Source: Pararge aegeria
Taxonomy: Eukaryota > Arthropoda > Insecta > Lepidoptera > Nymphalidae
Length of the DNA stretch: 64,000 bases
Assembly (NCBI RefSeq): GCF_905163445.1
Contig: NC_053183.1
Span: 4,154,001-4,218,000, forward strand
Direction: 5' to 3'
Every line of letters starts with the position of its first letter. Position 1 is the stretch's first letter. The translations under genes and the position numbers were made by a program. Under the pieces are notes generated by a model. The model was not told the origin of the DNA. It worked only from the letters and a program-made list of their open reading frames with translations, and ran no database searches. Below are positions 10,377-22,009 of the stretch, piece after piece.

Positions 10377-10641
10377 CTTGATTTGTAAATCATGTTGTAA
10401 CGAATGTAAACATTAAACGGTTAACATAAATCAGAAGTAAGACATATACTGCTTACAATTATCAATTCACAATTTCTTAAAACTGAATGTATTCAGATAA
10501 TTATTAATTAAATCCCCTACTCTAAAAGTCACATCTTAAATATCAATGGTTGTGTATTTAATGATGCGCATTCCGTATAATTTTATGATCATATAATTTA
10601 ACTAAACCAAATGTTACTAGCGCAATTAAAATATAAAGTAA

Positions 10642-11149
10642 CTAGCTGTTGCCCGCGACTTCGTCTGCGTTTGATTTTGTTTGTTGATGTAGCACTCAAT
10701 TTTGTTGTTGTTTAAAAAAAAATTAAATATTCAATATCGCTAAGCCTTAAATGAGGGATATGCTGCTCTACGCTAAGGAGTTCTGTCCTCTATGTCCAAC
10801 CACATTCATCAGATGTACAAAAAATGTGGGTAAAATTAAACGCATATTATAATACAAGAATATAATATGTCTTTAATTTTGATTTTTTTTCAGACATCTA
10901 TAGTACATAAATAATTATATAAATTGGTTATAAATTGTCGGAGTTATGGTGTAAAATAGTCAAACACTTTCATCACCTATCCTAAAGGAACCGAGCTTAA
11001 TGTCGGTATAAAAATCCTATATTACTTCTAACACTTCCAAGAATATGTGTACAAAGTTTCAGGAGAATCGAATGAGTAGTTTTTGCGTGAAAGCGTAACA
11101 AAAAAACTTACATTGACATTTACAATATTAGTAATAATAAGTATAGGGA
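10642..11149 (-). mobile_element. Helitron (non-autonomous, Lep1-like)
   Basis: On the minus strand it starts 'TCCCTATACTTATTA' and ends 'GACGAAGTCGCGGGCAACAG' plus CTAG. It is flanked by A on the 5' side and T on the 3' side, as expected of Helitrons, which insert between A and T without duplication. A short GACGAAGTC hairpin precedes the CTAG end. Relatives: 18007-18400, 38960-39203, 51430-51593. The name Lep1 is a recollection. Confidence 0.65.
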
Positions 11150-12815
11150 TGATTGAATCAAAAGTTACTTGCTTAATATCAGGTCGAATTGCTATTCATC
11201 ATCAGCCATAACAACGAGCATTAATTAACCTTATTTATTCTAAGATCATCTAAGGGCATTATTTATTTTATTGGGCGTGATTGCCATCGAGCTACTCATT
11301 TTGTTCCTTCGTCCTGTCGTCCCTGTTCTACTACAGAAAAGCGAGACGTCCTGAGCGGTGGAATCCTTATGTGGTTGATATTCCATCAACACGCGCGAAA
11401 CGTTTTTTATCCACGTTTCTGATACGTACAAGAGACTGTTTCTAAGCAAGCGCGCTCCAACCTAGACCTCATCATTGCTTTTTAACAGGCATGATTGTCA
11501 GCAGGCGCTGGCCTATCGGTAATAAAAATAAATAAAAAATAACAAATCTACCTGAATACCAGGGGTTATTCATTGACTGGTTGCTGAGTCTACAGTCTCT
11601 CAGGAAGAGACTGAAGTTTTTATCAAATACTAAAATACCTACAGACACCACATGACATAAACACTCGCGGTAAGTCAAATATTATTATGATTATTTCTTT
11701 AAACTATTCAATAAAATAACTACGAATTATTATCGAATTCCTAAAATAGCAAATTAATTTTACAAAGAAGCTAACACGAATGTATCAAAAGGTTTACTCA
11801 GCTGTGTGTACGCTCACTATACGGTATACTGTACACTACGCGTTGGACTTGTTAAATGGAACACAAGGCTAAATCTTGATAGCTTTATTACCTTTAATCG
11901 CTTATTACACAAACTCAGAAGCGACAGTTAATAACGGAAGTTTAAAGATACACAGCGCCATCTAGTATTCAATTTGTAACTAGACACTGGCAAATAAACT
12001 GAAAGTAACGTAAAACCGTAAGACTACAGTTCTCAGCTGAGGAAGCATTTCATAGTACTTGCATGGCCAAACGATATTTATTAAATATAACTAAGATCCA
12101 TGGAGGTTCATTAACACACGGTCAATATGTTTGAATACTACGGTATTAAAGATACACATACACACGCAAACAATGCTAGCAAATACTTCCCTCCCTCCTA
12201 AACCCTCAGGGGTTAATAATCCAGTTATAATAAAGATCAAAAACGCAATTTCAAACGTCCTAAATAAATCCAAGGGTAGCGTTTCATGACTCGATTTTTA
12301 TGTTTAACGGATATTTACAAAGGAGTTTTATAAAGTGAACTAAATAAGATGGTCTTAACGTAAATTGGGTGATAAAGGACAAACGCTCGTAAAACGCTTT
12401 GGCCCCAGACGCGAGGTCATGACACAAAATCTAGGTTACTGTTAGACCAACGTTGGACCACTATAAAATTGTATGACGGTAATAAAACTATTGCTTGCGC
12501 GCTCGTAGTCGTAATCGTCGAGGATTTCACCACGGTTTCATCTCGAGCTATATTAGTTGGGAAACTTTTGTCTTGTGTTGATATTTGTAGTGAGTCGTGA
12601 AATTCCACTCAGAATAGTCTGGATACTGGAAATAGGAAACATTTCAGCTTATTTATTTACTTGCAGAGTAATATTACTCAGCGTTTTTATTACTTTCAAT
12701 TTTCTCGCGTTCTGGGACTCCTGAAAGAAATCTCTTTGGAGATATGATGTCCTGGTGCCCTGTTCTTTAAACGCGTTCAATATGTAATAAAAAGAATGGA
12801 CGCCTTTAGGATAAG
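11150..12815. other. No gene seen
   Basis: AT-rich, with four short unsupported open frames. A 'CAGCGCCATCTAGT' word at about 11955 recurs in other repeats of the window. Confidence 0.5.
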
Positions 12816-13898
12816 AATAAAGTCAAAGTCAAAGTCAAAAATATCTTTATTCAAGTAGGCCCATAGGTGGCACTTTTGATGCGTACATAAGAATTACACG
12901 GTAGTGAGATGATGGCGATAACCACATTCGTAAACTTAAAACTAAAGCTACGAGGGTTCCAAACGCGTCCCGGTCTAAGAAGAAGCCCACAACAAACTTA
13001 GCCGGGTGTTTTTTTTTTTTTTTTTTTTTTTTTTTGTTATCGCCATCTCACAATGTCATTTTAAATTATTAGAAGAGCAACCTGGTTAGAGCAATAATTT
13101 ACACCCAAGCTTTTTTATCGTTTACGTAGTCCTTTATACTATAATAGGACTTTTCTATAAGCTTACGTTTAATACAAACTTTGAACTTTTTAAGAGACAT
13201 CTCCAAGATGTCAATTGGTAGTTTATTGTAGAATTGTATGCAATTTCCTTTAAACGAATTATGAATTTTATGTAACCTAGTATACTGCACTGTAAGTTTA
13301 TTCTTACTTCTAATGTTTAAATTATTGCAGTCACATTTTTTCTTAAATTTAGAAATGTTTTTATGGACGTACATTAAATTTTCAAATATGTACTGACTAT
13401 ACACTGTCATTATTTTAAAATCTTTAAATTTATCTCTCAATGACTCTCTCGGACCCATTTTGTAGATAGAACGAACAGCCCTCTTCTGCAGCACGAAAAT
13501 AGTGCTAATATCAGCAGCATTACCCCAAAGTAAAATTCCATATGACATAATGCTGTGAAAGTAACTAAAATATACCAGTCTAGCAGTTTCTATGTCGGTC
13601 ATATGGCGTATCTTCTTTACCGCATAGGCAGCAGAACTAAGCCTGTTCGATAAATTATTTACATGAGGGCCCCATTGAAGTTTAGAATCTAACGTTATTC
13701 CTAGAAAAACTGTCGTATCCTCCAGTTTCAGTTCCTCATTATTAAGTAGTACAGTGGTTTTCACGTGTTTAACATTAGGTAAAGTGAATTTTATACACTT
13801 TGTTTTTTTTCCGTTAAGAACCAAATTATTAGCTTCAAACCACTGTACCACTTTAGCGAGAGAGTTGTTTACGTCGTCAAAAGCTAGTTCACGTCGAT
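12816..13898 (-). mobile_element. 5'-truncated LINE, copy 1 of a pair
   Basis: Runs on the minus strand from a truncated RT frame (13898) through a 3' UTR with an internal T27 tract (13010-13036) to a 'GGCCTACTTGAATAAAG' end with a (TTTGAC)n-type tail. Copy 2 is 50722-51350. Confidence 0.85.
13099..13851 (-). CDS. LINE reverse transcriptase, thumb/C-terminal region
   Basis: 250 codons open. Residues 1-60 carry 'WFEANNLVLNGKKTKCIKF' and 'FLGITLDSKLQWGPHV', and residues ~95-130 carry 'YFHSIMSYGILLWGNA' and 'QKRAVRSIYKMGPRES'. These are standard post-palm segments of jockey/CR1-type LINE RTs. The frame continues upstream of its first Met ('AFDDVNNSLAKVV') to 13898, where the element is truncated, so the Met is not a true start. 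No catalytic FADD box is left. Confidence 0.85.
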   Translation of the reverse strand: MVQWFEANNLVLNGKKTKCIKFTLPNVKHVKTTVLLNNEELKLEDTTVFLGITLDSKLQWGPHVNNLSNRLSSAAYAVKKIRHMTDIETARLVYFSYFHSIMSYGILLWGNAADISTIFVLQKRAVRSIYKMGPRESLRDKFKDFKIMTVYSQYIFENLMYVHKNISKFKKKCDCNNLNIRSKNKLTVQYTRLHKIHNSFKGNCIQFYNKLPIDILEMSLKKFKVCIKRKLIEKSYYSIKDYVNDKKAWV

Positions 13899-14234
13899 TT
13901 TTTTTTTTTTTACAGTTCTCACCCCTCTGTGGACTGTTATAGGCTCTTCATAATAACATGATCGCTTTGCCTGTTTGTCAAGGCCCTTTTTCTTAGTGAA
14001 GAGGTATTACAAGAGGTTTACTTTATAACTTATCCTGATTAAGTAAAGTCTGTAAAAAATCAAGTTTATTTGTAACAGGTTTTTGACATCGCTCAACAAA
14101 TTGCAAAGTTAAAGTTGCACGTACGACGATATGCACGATAGATACATGTTTCGACCCCAATGTATTGGAACAGCGATTCCACATGAGTTTTAAGTTCAGA
14201 GCTTTCCATCTTTGCCTTTGAGAACAGCGATCGC
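13899..14234. other. No gene seen
   Basis: AT-rich spacer between the LINE and the hAT element. Confidence 0.5.
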
Positions 14235-14242
14235 TGTGTGAT

Positions 14243-15765
14243 TAGTGTTGCCCAAATGCAAGAACAAGACGAGACTTAGCCAGTCTTGGTCTTGGTCTTG
14301 CGCCAATACACCTGGTCTTGGTCTTGGTCTTGGTCTTGCGCTCCCAGTCTTGGTCTTGGTCTTGGTCTTGCAGCAAGAGTCTTGCAAGTCTTGCAATTAC
14401 CTATTAGTCTATTACTATTTATTAAAGTTTACTTTAAATCTTAGAAAAACGTATTAGAATTGGAACATTGTGAGCTTGAATTAACATAGCCATAGTAAAG
14501 ATCAAGCAGATTAATAAATAACTGAAGATTTGATAAGATTTTCGAAAAATCAACTGACCTATATGTCGTTTTCCATGGAAGTAACTGTTTCTTAATAAAC
14601 ATTTATGATTTATAAGCTTACATTTGCTAAAACATGTAAAAAAACAAATTAATTACAATAACTTGACTGTATTTTAAAGAACAATACTTATCTGTCTAGA
14701 AAGAGATTGAACCCTCAACTTATAAGAAATTTAATAAAAGAGTTTTACGATTTATCATTTATTTGAATAAAGCTGAAGAGTTCGTTTGTATGTTTAATGA
14801 CAGAAGTTTTAAAATAAATAAATAAATCCTGAACGTCACTATACCTCCAAAGTTACTATTCCTCGTGGACGAAGTCGCGGGCACAGCTAGTAAATACTTA
14901 CTCTCATCATCTCTCTCAGAGATATTCGAACACTTTTTTGCTATTTTTTCTTGTAAAAACTTAAGAAATATAATGACTAAATGTACAATAATAGTACCTA
15001 AGTAATAAGTTTAAAACCATATAAGTAATCAATATTATAATTACTTACTAGAATGAATTATTATGACATCTACTACCTATCCTCACCATTTTATCCTAAT
15101 CATAATACTACTTGCGTGATCAGTATAATGTATTCATTTTCATTCTAAGCACTCTGAAACTTATTTATTCTTTGGAACACCTGTAGGTACTCTTAAAATT
15201 CGAAATTATTTTGCATGAATAGTGTCAAATGTTATGATTTCGGCGCGGCGGCAACGATTGTTTTAGATTTCAAAAGAAGCCGCCGGCGCGTGTATCATAA
15301 CCATGTACTTCCGAAAAGCGGCAAATTTCTTTGAGAAGTAAGTACAAAACCTTTGATGCCGCATTATCAAAGTGCCGATGGTTAAAACATAACTATGCAT
15401 GCACTCAGTTTGATTTTAATAGATATTTTTTTATTCGCTATGTTTATGGTATTAGTCGTAATGCGCATAGGTCCAGTTTTTCATATTCTTTGATATAGTT
15501 TTTTGCGTGTCATAGAATTCCTAAGCGTACCTACCTACCTATACACCGAACTGTTACACCTAACTACTCCGTGAAATAGCGCTAAGTCCTAGCTGCAAGA
15601 CGCAAGAGTCTTGCAGGCTATGTCTTGTTCTTGCTCAAGTCTTGCACGGTCAGTCTTGGTCTTGGTCTTGCTAAAAATACGCGGTCTTGTTCTTGGTCTT
15701 GGTCTTGCAAAAACGCAAGAACAAGACCAAGACTGCAAGACCAAGACTGAATTTGGGCAACACTA
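14243..15765. mobile_element. Non-autonomous hAT element with CTTGGT subterminal arrays
   Basis: Bounded by inverted ends TAGTGTTGCCCAAAT (14243-14257) and its complement (15751-15765), with the identical 8-bp duplication TGTGTGAT at 14235-14242 and 15766-15773. An 8-bp duplication plus TAGTGTTGCC ends is diagnostic of hAT. Just inside each end lies a long CTTGGT/ACCAAG hexamer array (14262-14396 and 15600-15750). The interior has no transposase. The open frames over the left array are repeat-encoded. Confidence 0.93.
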
Positions 15766-15773
15766 TGTGTGAT

Positions 15774-16634
15774 GTTGGAGAGTAAGACCGACACGCGCTA
15801 TCGTGTTTCTCGACAAGACGTATTCGAGACCCTAGAGACAAGAAGGTTATACAGTATTATATAGTACTTTACATTGAGACTTTTTAGATTGAACACTTCA
15901 AGTATTTGAAGGTTGCTTGAGAAATTCAGCACCTTGGAGCAACGTTTTTTATCATAAAAACCAAAATCCTGAAAGCTGTTATAAGTGGTTTAATTTTTGA
16001 TTTACTACTTTTTTTCCATACATAAAGTGAACTTTTATTAGAGACAAAAGACAGTTGGGAAACATGAAAAAATCCTCTGTATTTAGACAGTCGTCCTTAT
16101 TCCTTGTCTTAAGTTTGAAACGTTTAAATTGATTATTATTATACTTGGACATTAATCAGTGAGTCAGTTAGGACCTTTTTTTTCAAATTATTGATTTTTA
16201 TACATAAGCTAACTGACCCATATTAACTAGTGCACCGCAAAGGAGGTGACCTATTGACTCAAAAAAACGCAAAATATGCCTAACTACTTTATGTTTTAAT
16301 AATTTTAAGTGTTTTTTTCTGCTTTTATTTATAGTTCTCCCTGTCAAACATCATTCTTTTATTTTTATTTACAAAACAATTCATACAATAACGTGTATTG
16401 ATTGTGGTCAATAATAATGATTATTAATATTACAATTATTCCGAAGTTATTAATGTTTAGAGAGATACAACACGAGACGAAGAAATAAAAAAAAAATATA
16501 TCATTTATTCGGGCAAAAAGAAGTTACACCTATTATGACCTTACGTGTGTTGTGTGGACGGCCTGTTTGTGTATTAAAGCTAGGCGTGATTAAAGAGTTT
16601 ACTGGGAAAATTGCTTTGTTCTTCTTTATAATTT
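15774..16634. other. No gene seen
   Basis: AT-rich; no recognisable element or exon. Confidence 0.5.
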
Positions 16635-16884
16635 GACGGCCGAGTGGCGCAGTGGGCAGCGACCCTGCATTCTGTGTCCAAGGCCGTGGGTTCGATTCCC
16701 ACAACTGGAAAATGTTTGTGTGATGAACATGAATGGTTTTTAGTGTCTGGCTGTTTATCTGTATATTATAAGTATTTATATTCATATAAAAATATTCATC
16801 AGCTACCTCAGTACCCATAACACAAGCTACGCTTACTTTGGGGCTGGATGGCGATGAGTGTATTGTCGTAGTATATTTATTTAA
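16635..16884 (+). mobile_element. SINE S1 (full length)
   Basis: Head 'GACGGCCGAGTGGCGCAGTG' contains the A box; the B box GGGTTCGATTCCC follows at about 16688. The body and the TAGTATATTTATTT 3' end match the other copies. Confidence 0.9.
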
Positions 16885-17186
16885 ATATTAATTTCACTTT
16901 TGCGGCGTATCCACTCGTTAGAAATCCAATAATTTGGGGGTATAAAAGTCTCGTATATTTCAATAATTGTTGTGGTTCGTGAGCCGTCCAATTAATTTAC
17001 TGGATCGCGTGGTAAGCTATCTTTCTTAACAATATAATAGGGTCATGGTAATTTAGCAATTTCTGACACGCCTGTAGTCCGTCTGATAATAATAGATAGG
17101 TAAGCATGAAAATTGCAAGAACATAAACATTCCAAGTACACAGTTTCAAAAAACGTCTCCCCGTACTTAGGTATTTGTCCTGATCC

Positions 17187-17695
17187 CGTATTTATATGAC
17201 AAAACCCACCAACTCAATGCCAGAACATCGGTTGTTAATCAAATATAATTTCTTTATATACTGTTTCTTGAAAACTATCTTTTAACTTAATAATAATTAT
17301 AAGCGTTTTCGTAAAAATCCTACTCAATTCAATAAAACATCTGGAAAATATGAATTTATAGTGTTAAGGTATTATGTCGTAAGACTACAACACGCAAACT
17401 CAAATATGAATTAATTAGGCAGTTAAATGAAACAACGTGTGAAATACTTAATCACTCATTTAAACGAAACAAATACAGTTAAACAAATTCAATATGTGAC
17501 AAAACTATCGATATTAAAAATAAAACACTGCGCTTGCGCCGGAATCTACCCCACAATAAACCTTTTTCTTCGCGCCCGCGCCCTCTTGACTCCGGCGCCG
17601 CCGACGTGGCGCCGCTTACGTCATCGGGGTTGCCAACAATAGTTATCGAAAGTTTAATTATTTACCCACTTTATAAATTTACAGTAACAATTTTT
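17187..17695 (+). repeat. AT-rich half of repeat X (copy), split by a solo LTR
   Basis: 'CGTATTTATATGACAAAACC', 'CACCAACTCAATGCC' and 'GGAAAATATGAATTTATAG' lead up to 17361. After the insertion the repeat resumes with 'ATAGTTATCGAAAGTTTAAT', as in 32740-32815. Confidence 0.75.
17362..17638. mobile_element. 277-bp solo LTR with ATAG target duplication
   Basis: Starts TGTTAAGG, ends TTGCCAACA (TG...CA), and is flanked by ATAG on both sides (17358-17361, 17639-17642). The empty site 'GAATTTATAGTTATC' is seen in the repeat X copies at 9060 and 32760. It contains an AATAAA and a GC-rich 3' third. A 4-bp duplication suggests Ty3/gypsy-type integration, but no internal coding region remains to confirm the family. 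Confidence 0.8.
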
Positions 17696-17697
17696 TT

Positions 17698-17768
17698 CCG
17701 GTGGGAGGCTTCGGCCGTGGCTAGTTACCGCCCTACGACCAAGCCGAGCTGCCGCATAATTAAGCGTC
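17698..17768 (+). mobile_element. SINE S2 fragment
   Basis: 'GTGGGAGGCTTCGGCCGTGG' followed by 'CTAGTTACCGCCCTACG' is the central S2 block only. Confidence 0.65.
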
Positions 17769-18006
17769 TCGTGTTTGTGTTTTCCCGTCAGCACTTGCAT
17801 AACATTAATAATGGAAAAATAAGGGAACTTTTCTCTTTGTTTATCCATACAAAAGTTGGTCCTTGAAAAAAGTACCAACCAACAAATGAACTTGCCCATT
17901 CAAATCATTAGTAGGTTTTCGGTGATACAAAGTATCCTGTTTATTATTTCAAGAATTAAGATCACGTAATTTTTTATCAAAATCGGTCATTTAAGCGTCA
18001 AGAGAT

Positions 18007-18400
18007 ATACCTACTAATATTACAAATGTCAATGTAAATTTTTATGTTACGCTTTCACGCTTAAACTACTTAACCGATCCTCATGAAACTTTGTACACAT
18101 ATATTCTTGGAAGTGTTAGAAATAATATAGAATACTTTTTATCCCGACATTAAGCTCGGTTACTTTGGGAAAGGGGATGAGTGTTTGACGATATTACACC
18201 ATAGCTCCGACAAATTATAACCCATTTAAATAATTATTTTTGTACTATTGAGTATATGTGTTTAATTTGCCCAAACTGTGGTTGGAGATAGAGGACAGAA
18301 CTCCTCAGCGGACAGCAGCAAACCCCTCATTTAAGGCTTAGCGATTCTGAATACATAAATTTTTTTTAGAACTACAACTAAATTTAATGTCACGTCATCA
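18007..18400 (+). mobile_element. Helitron-like element (3' end lost)
   Basis: Same orientation-specific sequence as the 10642-11149 element read on its minus strand: 'TACTAATATTACAAATGTCA', 'TTACGCTTTCACGC', 'GAAACTTTGTACACAT'. The CTAG terminus is missing. Confidence 0.6.
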
Positions 18401-18445
18401 AAAAACAAAGCTCTAGACTGCAATCTCAACTCTCGGGCTAAACTG

Positions 18446-18722
18446 TTAGAGAGTCATCATCATCGTCATATGAACCTATTAGCGGCCCACCGCAGGGTAC
18501 GGTTCTCCTCTCGCAATGAAAACGGGTTAAGGCCGTAGTCCACAACGCTGGCCCAGTGCGGATTGGTGTTAAGAGTATAGCAGAATGAGAGTTATATTAA
18601 ACTCATACCCTGAATCGGTTTCTACGCGAAATCGTACCGGAATTTTAAAACGCTTAGCTGCACATCTTTGTGGGTTACTAGCCACGGCCGAAACCTCATA
18701 CAAGACCAGACCAGAGAAGATT
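18446..18722 (-). mobile_element. SINE S3 tail next to SINE S2 body
   Basis: 18446-18575 is the complement of the S3 3' part ('GCACTGGGCCAGCGTTGTGG', 'GAGGAGAACCGTACCCTG', then ATGATGATG). 18596-18722 is the S2 body in the same orientation ('GGTTTCGGCCGTGGCTAGTA'). Confidence 0.65.
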
Positions 18723-19034
18723 CAAAGACTTTAAATTCCCATATTGCCTCTGGACCTCAAACTTAAAAATCACAAAGCTCACGTCATAATCTTAAGCTAA
18801 CCTGGCTTCTTTGTGAGGTTACAAAGTACAACTACAATTACAATAGGACAAACGAAAAAACGCGTCCGCATTTATAATACAATGCAAATTAAGATTCGTT
18901 GTAATTGTATATCATGGAATCCCGCAAAGGAACGCCTACTTCTAGCCAATAGCATTTATAATATTAGTTAGGATTTCTTGATTTAATCCCACTAATTATG
19001 ATCATAAATATTAAGTCACTGCAACAAATCGTTT

Positions 19035-19385
19035 TAATATGTTAAAAATAACCTAGAAACTAATTGCAGCGCTACCTGTTCTAGTTTTAAATCCAAGCGA
19101 TGTTATTCGCGGCCCGTCGTCGTCGCCGTACGTGCTATACGCGTCACAACTTCTAAGCGAAAGGTTCAATAAGTATAATTTAAAAATGAATTTGCAGGTA
19201 TATAATCAAACTTAATATTTATATTATTTTATTTCTTTCGCATTTATAATATCATTAGGACAACGATCGAACGCATGCGTACCATGCGATATGCCTTGCG
19301 ACTTGCTGTTATCTGTGAAGAGTTATATCCTTTATCTCCGACAATATTTATCAGATGTACATTAAAATTAGACTATACATGATTG
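19035..19385 (-). repeat. Repeat Z (Helitron-like), copy 1
   Basis: Inverse partner of 54690-55040. Shared words include 'CTCCGACAATATTTATCAGA', 'CGATCGAACGCATGCGTACC' and 'GCATTTATAATAT'. 'TCCTACTAATATTATAAATG' in the other copy is a Helitron-type 5' start. Confidence 0.65.
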
Positions 19386-19520
19386 ATAGATAGATAGATA
19401 AATTCTTTATTGCACACAATTTATAATATAAATTGAAAACATAAATATAAGAAGAATAACAATGCGCAAAGGCGGTCTTATCGCTTTAAGCGATCTCCTC
19501 CAGACAACCCTTAATGAAAG
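19386..19520 (-). mobile_element. LINE 3' UTR with (TAGA)n tail
   Basis: Minus strand 'GGAGATCGCTTAAAGCGATA' then 'AGACCGCCTTTGCGC' and 'TGCAATAAAGAATTTATC' followed by a TCTA run. Same 3' UTR family as the LINE at 42928-46310. Confidence 0.7.
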
Positions 19521-19639
19521 AAGAACAGGAGTATGGAAACGGGATAGTACAATTTTAAAATTATATAACATAAACTACATCTACTATATATAACAATAAT
19601 ACATAAACAGCTAATACAAATACAAATAATACAGAAATA

Positions 19640-19735
19640 AATACATACACATATAAACATATATATATATATATATTATATATATATATGTTTATATGTG
19701 TATATATATATATATATATAAATAAATATAAATAT
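19640..19735. repeat. TA-rich palindromic microsatellite
   Basis: ACACATATAAACATATATAT on the left is mirrored by ATATATGTTTATATGTGT on the right, enclosing (TA)n; low-complexity cruciform-prone DNA. Confidence 0.7.
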
Positions 19736-19867
19736 ACACAAATACATACAGAGCAAATATACTAGTTTATGACTCCGTAGATAAATAATATTCTTTTAAA
19801 CGACTTTCGAAGATGCTTAATGATTTATGCTTGATAGTATCCACATTCAAATATAAAAGATTTATTA

Positions 19868-20085
19868 ATATCAGTTCAAATTTAACGGAGCTAAAAATAA
19901 AATGTTGACCCGGAATACCAGCTACCACTATGCCAAATTTTATTTAAATCCGTTCAGTAGTTTTCACGTGATGCCCGGATAGACAGACAGACAGACAGAC
20001 AGCCAGACGGACAAAAATTAAATAAAAATCTGTTTTGGACTAAGTATCCATTATAAAGCATCCCCCGGTTAAAATTTTCAAAATA
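19868..20085 (-). repeat. Repeat Y with (GACA)n, copy 1
   Basis: Complement of 54325-54612 and of 23300-23480: 'GACCCGGAATACCAGCTACC', 'CACGTGATGCCCGGATAGAC' and the GACA run at about 19979-20003. Confidence 0.7.
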
Positions 20086-20122
20086 TATTAAATGTATAGA
20101 TATAGATTATGTGAAAGATTGT

Positions 20123-20330
20123 TTCTTCATCACCATCATCTCAGCCGATTTACGTCCACGGCTGGATATCGGTCTTTTGTCGGGAGTTCCATAATCCACG
20201 TCCCGGGGCCGCTTACTTCCATTATTCCCAGCGACTCGTGTGATGACGTTTGTCCACCTCGTTTGGGGTCGAACAAATCTGCGTTTAGCCATTCCAGCAC
20301 CTCGGGACCCCAAAAAACTGTATTGGAGTA
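20123..20330 (-). pseudogene. RTE LINE 3' end fragment
   Basis: Minus-strand frame with 'RPQTRWTNVITRVAGNNGSK' matches the last part of RTE ORFs, ending in the (ATGATG)-type tail and 'GACGTAAATCGGC' word. Frameshifted and truncated. Confidence 0.7.
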
Positions 20331-20775
20331 GTTATTTAGAATAGATACATACCTACGTGCGACAGTTCACGTCTTTACGCAACATTATACCTTTTATTGT
20401 TTTAGGACTACCTACGGAAAAGTTACTTTGTAGCTGGTTGATGACGGTTCTGTTAATTAGAATTGTTTGCAAAGCGTTGCGGCCAAAATATCGGGTATCG
20501 TTCTATTTTGGGCTGCACGTGAGCTTTAGGTGGCCGGACTTATAAGTGTGAAAAATAAAATCGATAAAATACACATTACAGTTTTAGTATATGTAGTTTT
20601 ATATAGCTATTTATGCAACTATTACGTAATGAATGCTTACGAACTACGTACTTTGCAATACTCGTAGCATAGATAGCACTTGTTAAAATTACTAATGACA
20701 TACATTTGCTTACAAAATTGTATCTATGATCAGAAATAAAACCAATTTAAATGTAAAATCTATATAACAATAAAA
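20331..20775. other. No gene seen
   Basis: AT-rich; one 62-codon open frame (20357-20545) without support. Confidence 0.5.
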
Positions 20776-21060
20776 AAATCCTGCAAAAGTTAAACTTCTA
20801 AAAAGTATTGGATAGAAGCAGGCGTTACTTTGCGGAAATCCATGATATATTATCAAAATTAAGCTTAATTTGCTATACTCCGCGAAAAGCAGGAGAATCT
20901 GTGTGGTGTAATTTATAATTTCTTCAATCCTTATACTCCACACCAAACAGATCTTCGGCAATATAACCTCTACGCACGTTTCGCTCCGAAACCGGAGCAC
21001 CCTCAGGAGATGTTGACTTTACAATGAACAATTGTGAAGTAATTGTATCATGTGACTATT
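20776..21060 (+). repeat. Repeat R (uninterrupted copy)
   Basis: Contiguous 'GAAGCAGGCGTTACTTTGCGG', 'CGCGAAAAGCAGGAGAATCT', 'TTCTTCAATCCTTATACTCC' and 'CACCCTCAGGAGATG'. It provides the empty site for the SINE insertion at 6925. Fragments also at 34820-35000, 35357-35404 and 49288-49340. Confidence 0.7.
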
Positions 21061-21400
21061 TTGACCTACGCAAATCAATCATAAGAAATGAAAAATTTCA
21101 AAGTATTCACAAATTTGCCTTAAATAAATAGTACCTACCCACTATTATAGCAAAAAAAGGGGACCTGCGAGAACCGAACAACGCTCCTAAAAGCATTCCA
21201 TTACAAAGGGAGACAAAATGCTTTTATTTACAGTCATCCATCAAAGTGTCTTTTTTACGAATGTCTTGGCTATTTAAAAACCCATTTTCCATTGTTGTGC
21301 AGTCTAGGAAACTAATAGTACCTTCCAATCATTTTTCGTACATATTTTAAGAGATTTCTTGTTCGTTTAGGCTTACCCCACACTTCTTTAACCCAAATAT

Positions 21401-21460
21401 AAATTACAATGTCTGGTTCGTCTGTATCTCAAATTACAATGTCTGGTTCGTCTGTATCTC
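21401..21460. repeat. Perfect 30-bp tandem duplication
   Basis: Two identical 30-bp units, each starting AAATTACAATGTCTGG, lie head to tail. Confidence 0.9.
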
Positions 21461-21546
21461 TGACTCAGGACTAGTTACATAACACAGGCATCGCTAAACG
21501 CCCTACGAGTTCAGTATAACCATAACCATAACCATAAGGTTTCAGA

Positions 21547-21760
21547 ATGCTATTGGGCTTACCCCGTTATTGTACTGCATCAGAAATGTTCTCGATGGCT
21601 CATACTCATGACTTTTTCGCCATCAGAAGAAATAGAATAGCATCCTTGATGAAAAGAACGTGGGTAAGCAGTAACGGCATTCTGAAAGCACTACTAAATC
21701 GATACGACTCTCCAATTTACAAGTTGTATATTAAACTCCACGTAGGGCTGCCTGGACGCA
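21547..21760 (+). pseudogene. LINE ORF2 C-terminal fragment
   Basis: Reads 'MLLGLPRYCTASEMFS', then 'HDFFAIRRNRIASLMKRTW' and 'SSNGILKALLNRYDSPI', matching a LINE C-terminal region. The piece at 26625-26870 is homologous ('LLGLPRFCIASKYL' type). It runs into AT-rich tail sequence; not a host gene. Confidence 0.7.
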
Positions 21761-22009
21761 GTTTTTTTTTAAATTTAATTTTGTTTTTAATTATTCTATT
21801 TATGTTATAGTGTAGTGCGTAGTGACGGGTCATAGATACATAATAATTGATAAATAAATAAATAAATAACGTAGGTACTTTAGGGGCAAAGTAATTTTGT
21901 TTACAATCTAACATAGTTAATTTTTAAGAATGTTTGGCTATTTAGAAACCATTTTCATTTTTGTATAGTCTAAGAGGCAGCTAGCTGGCTAAAGTACTAA
22001 TTTTTTTAA

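Noticed and set aside
14245..14457. Open frames on both strands over 14196-14457 with Leu/Gly- or Arg/Pro-rich repeats
   Set aside because: They are translations of the CTTGGT hexamer array inside a hAT element, not proteins.
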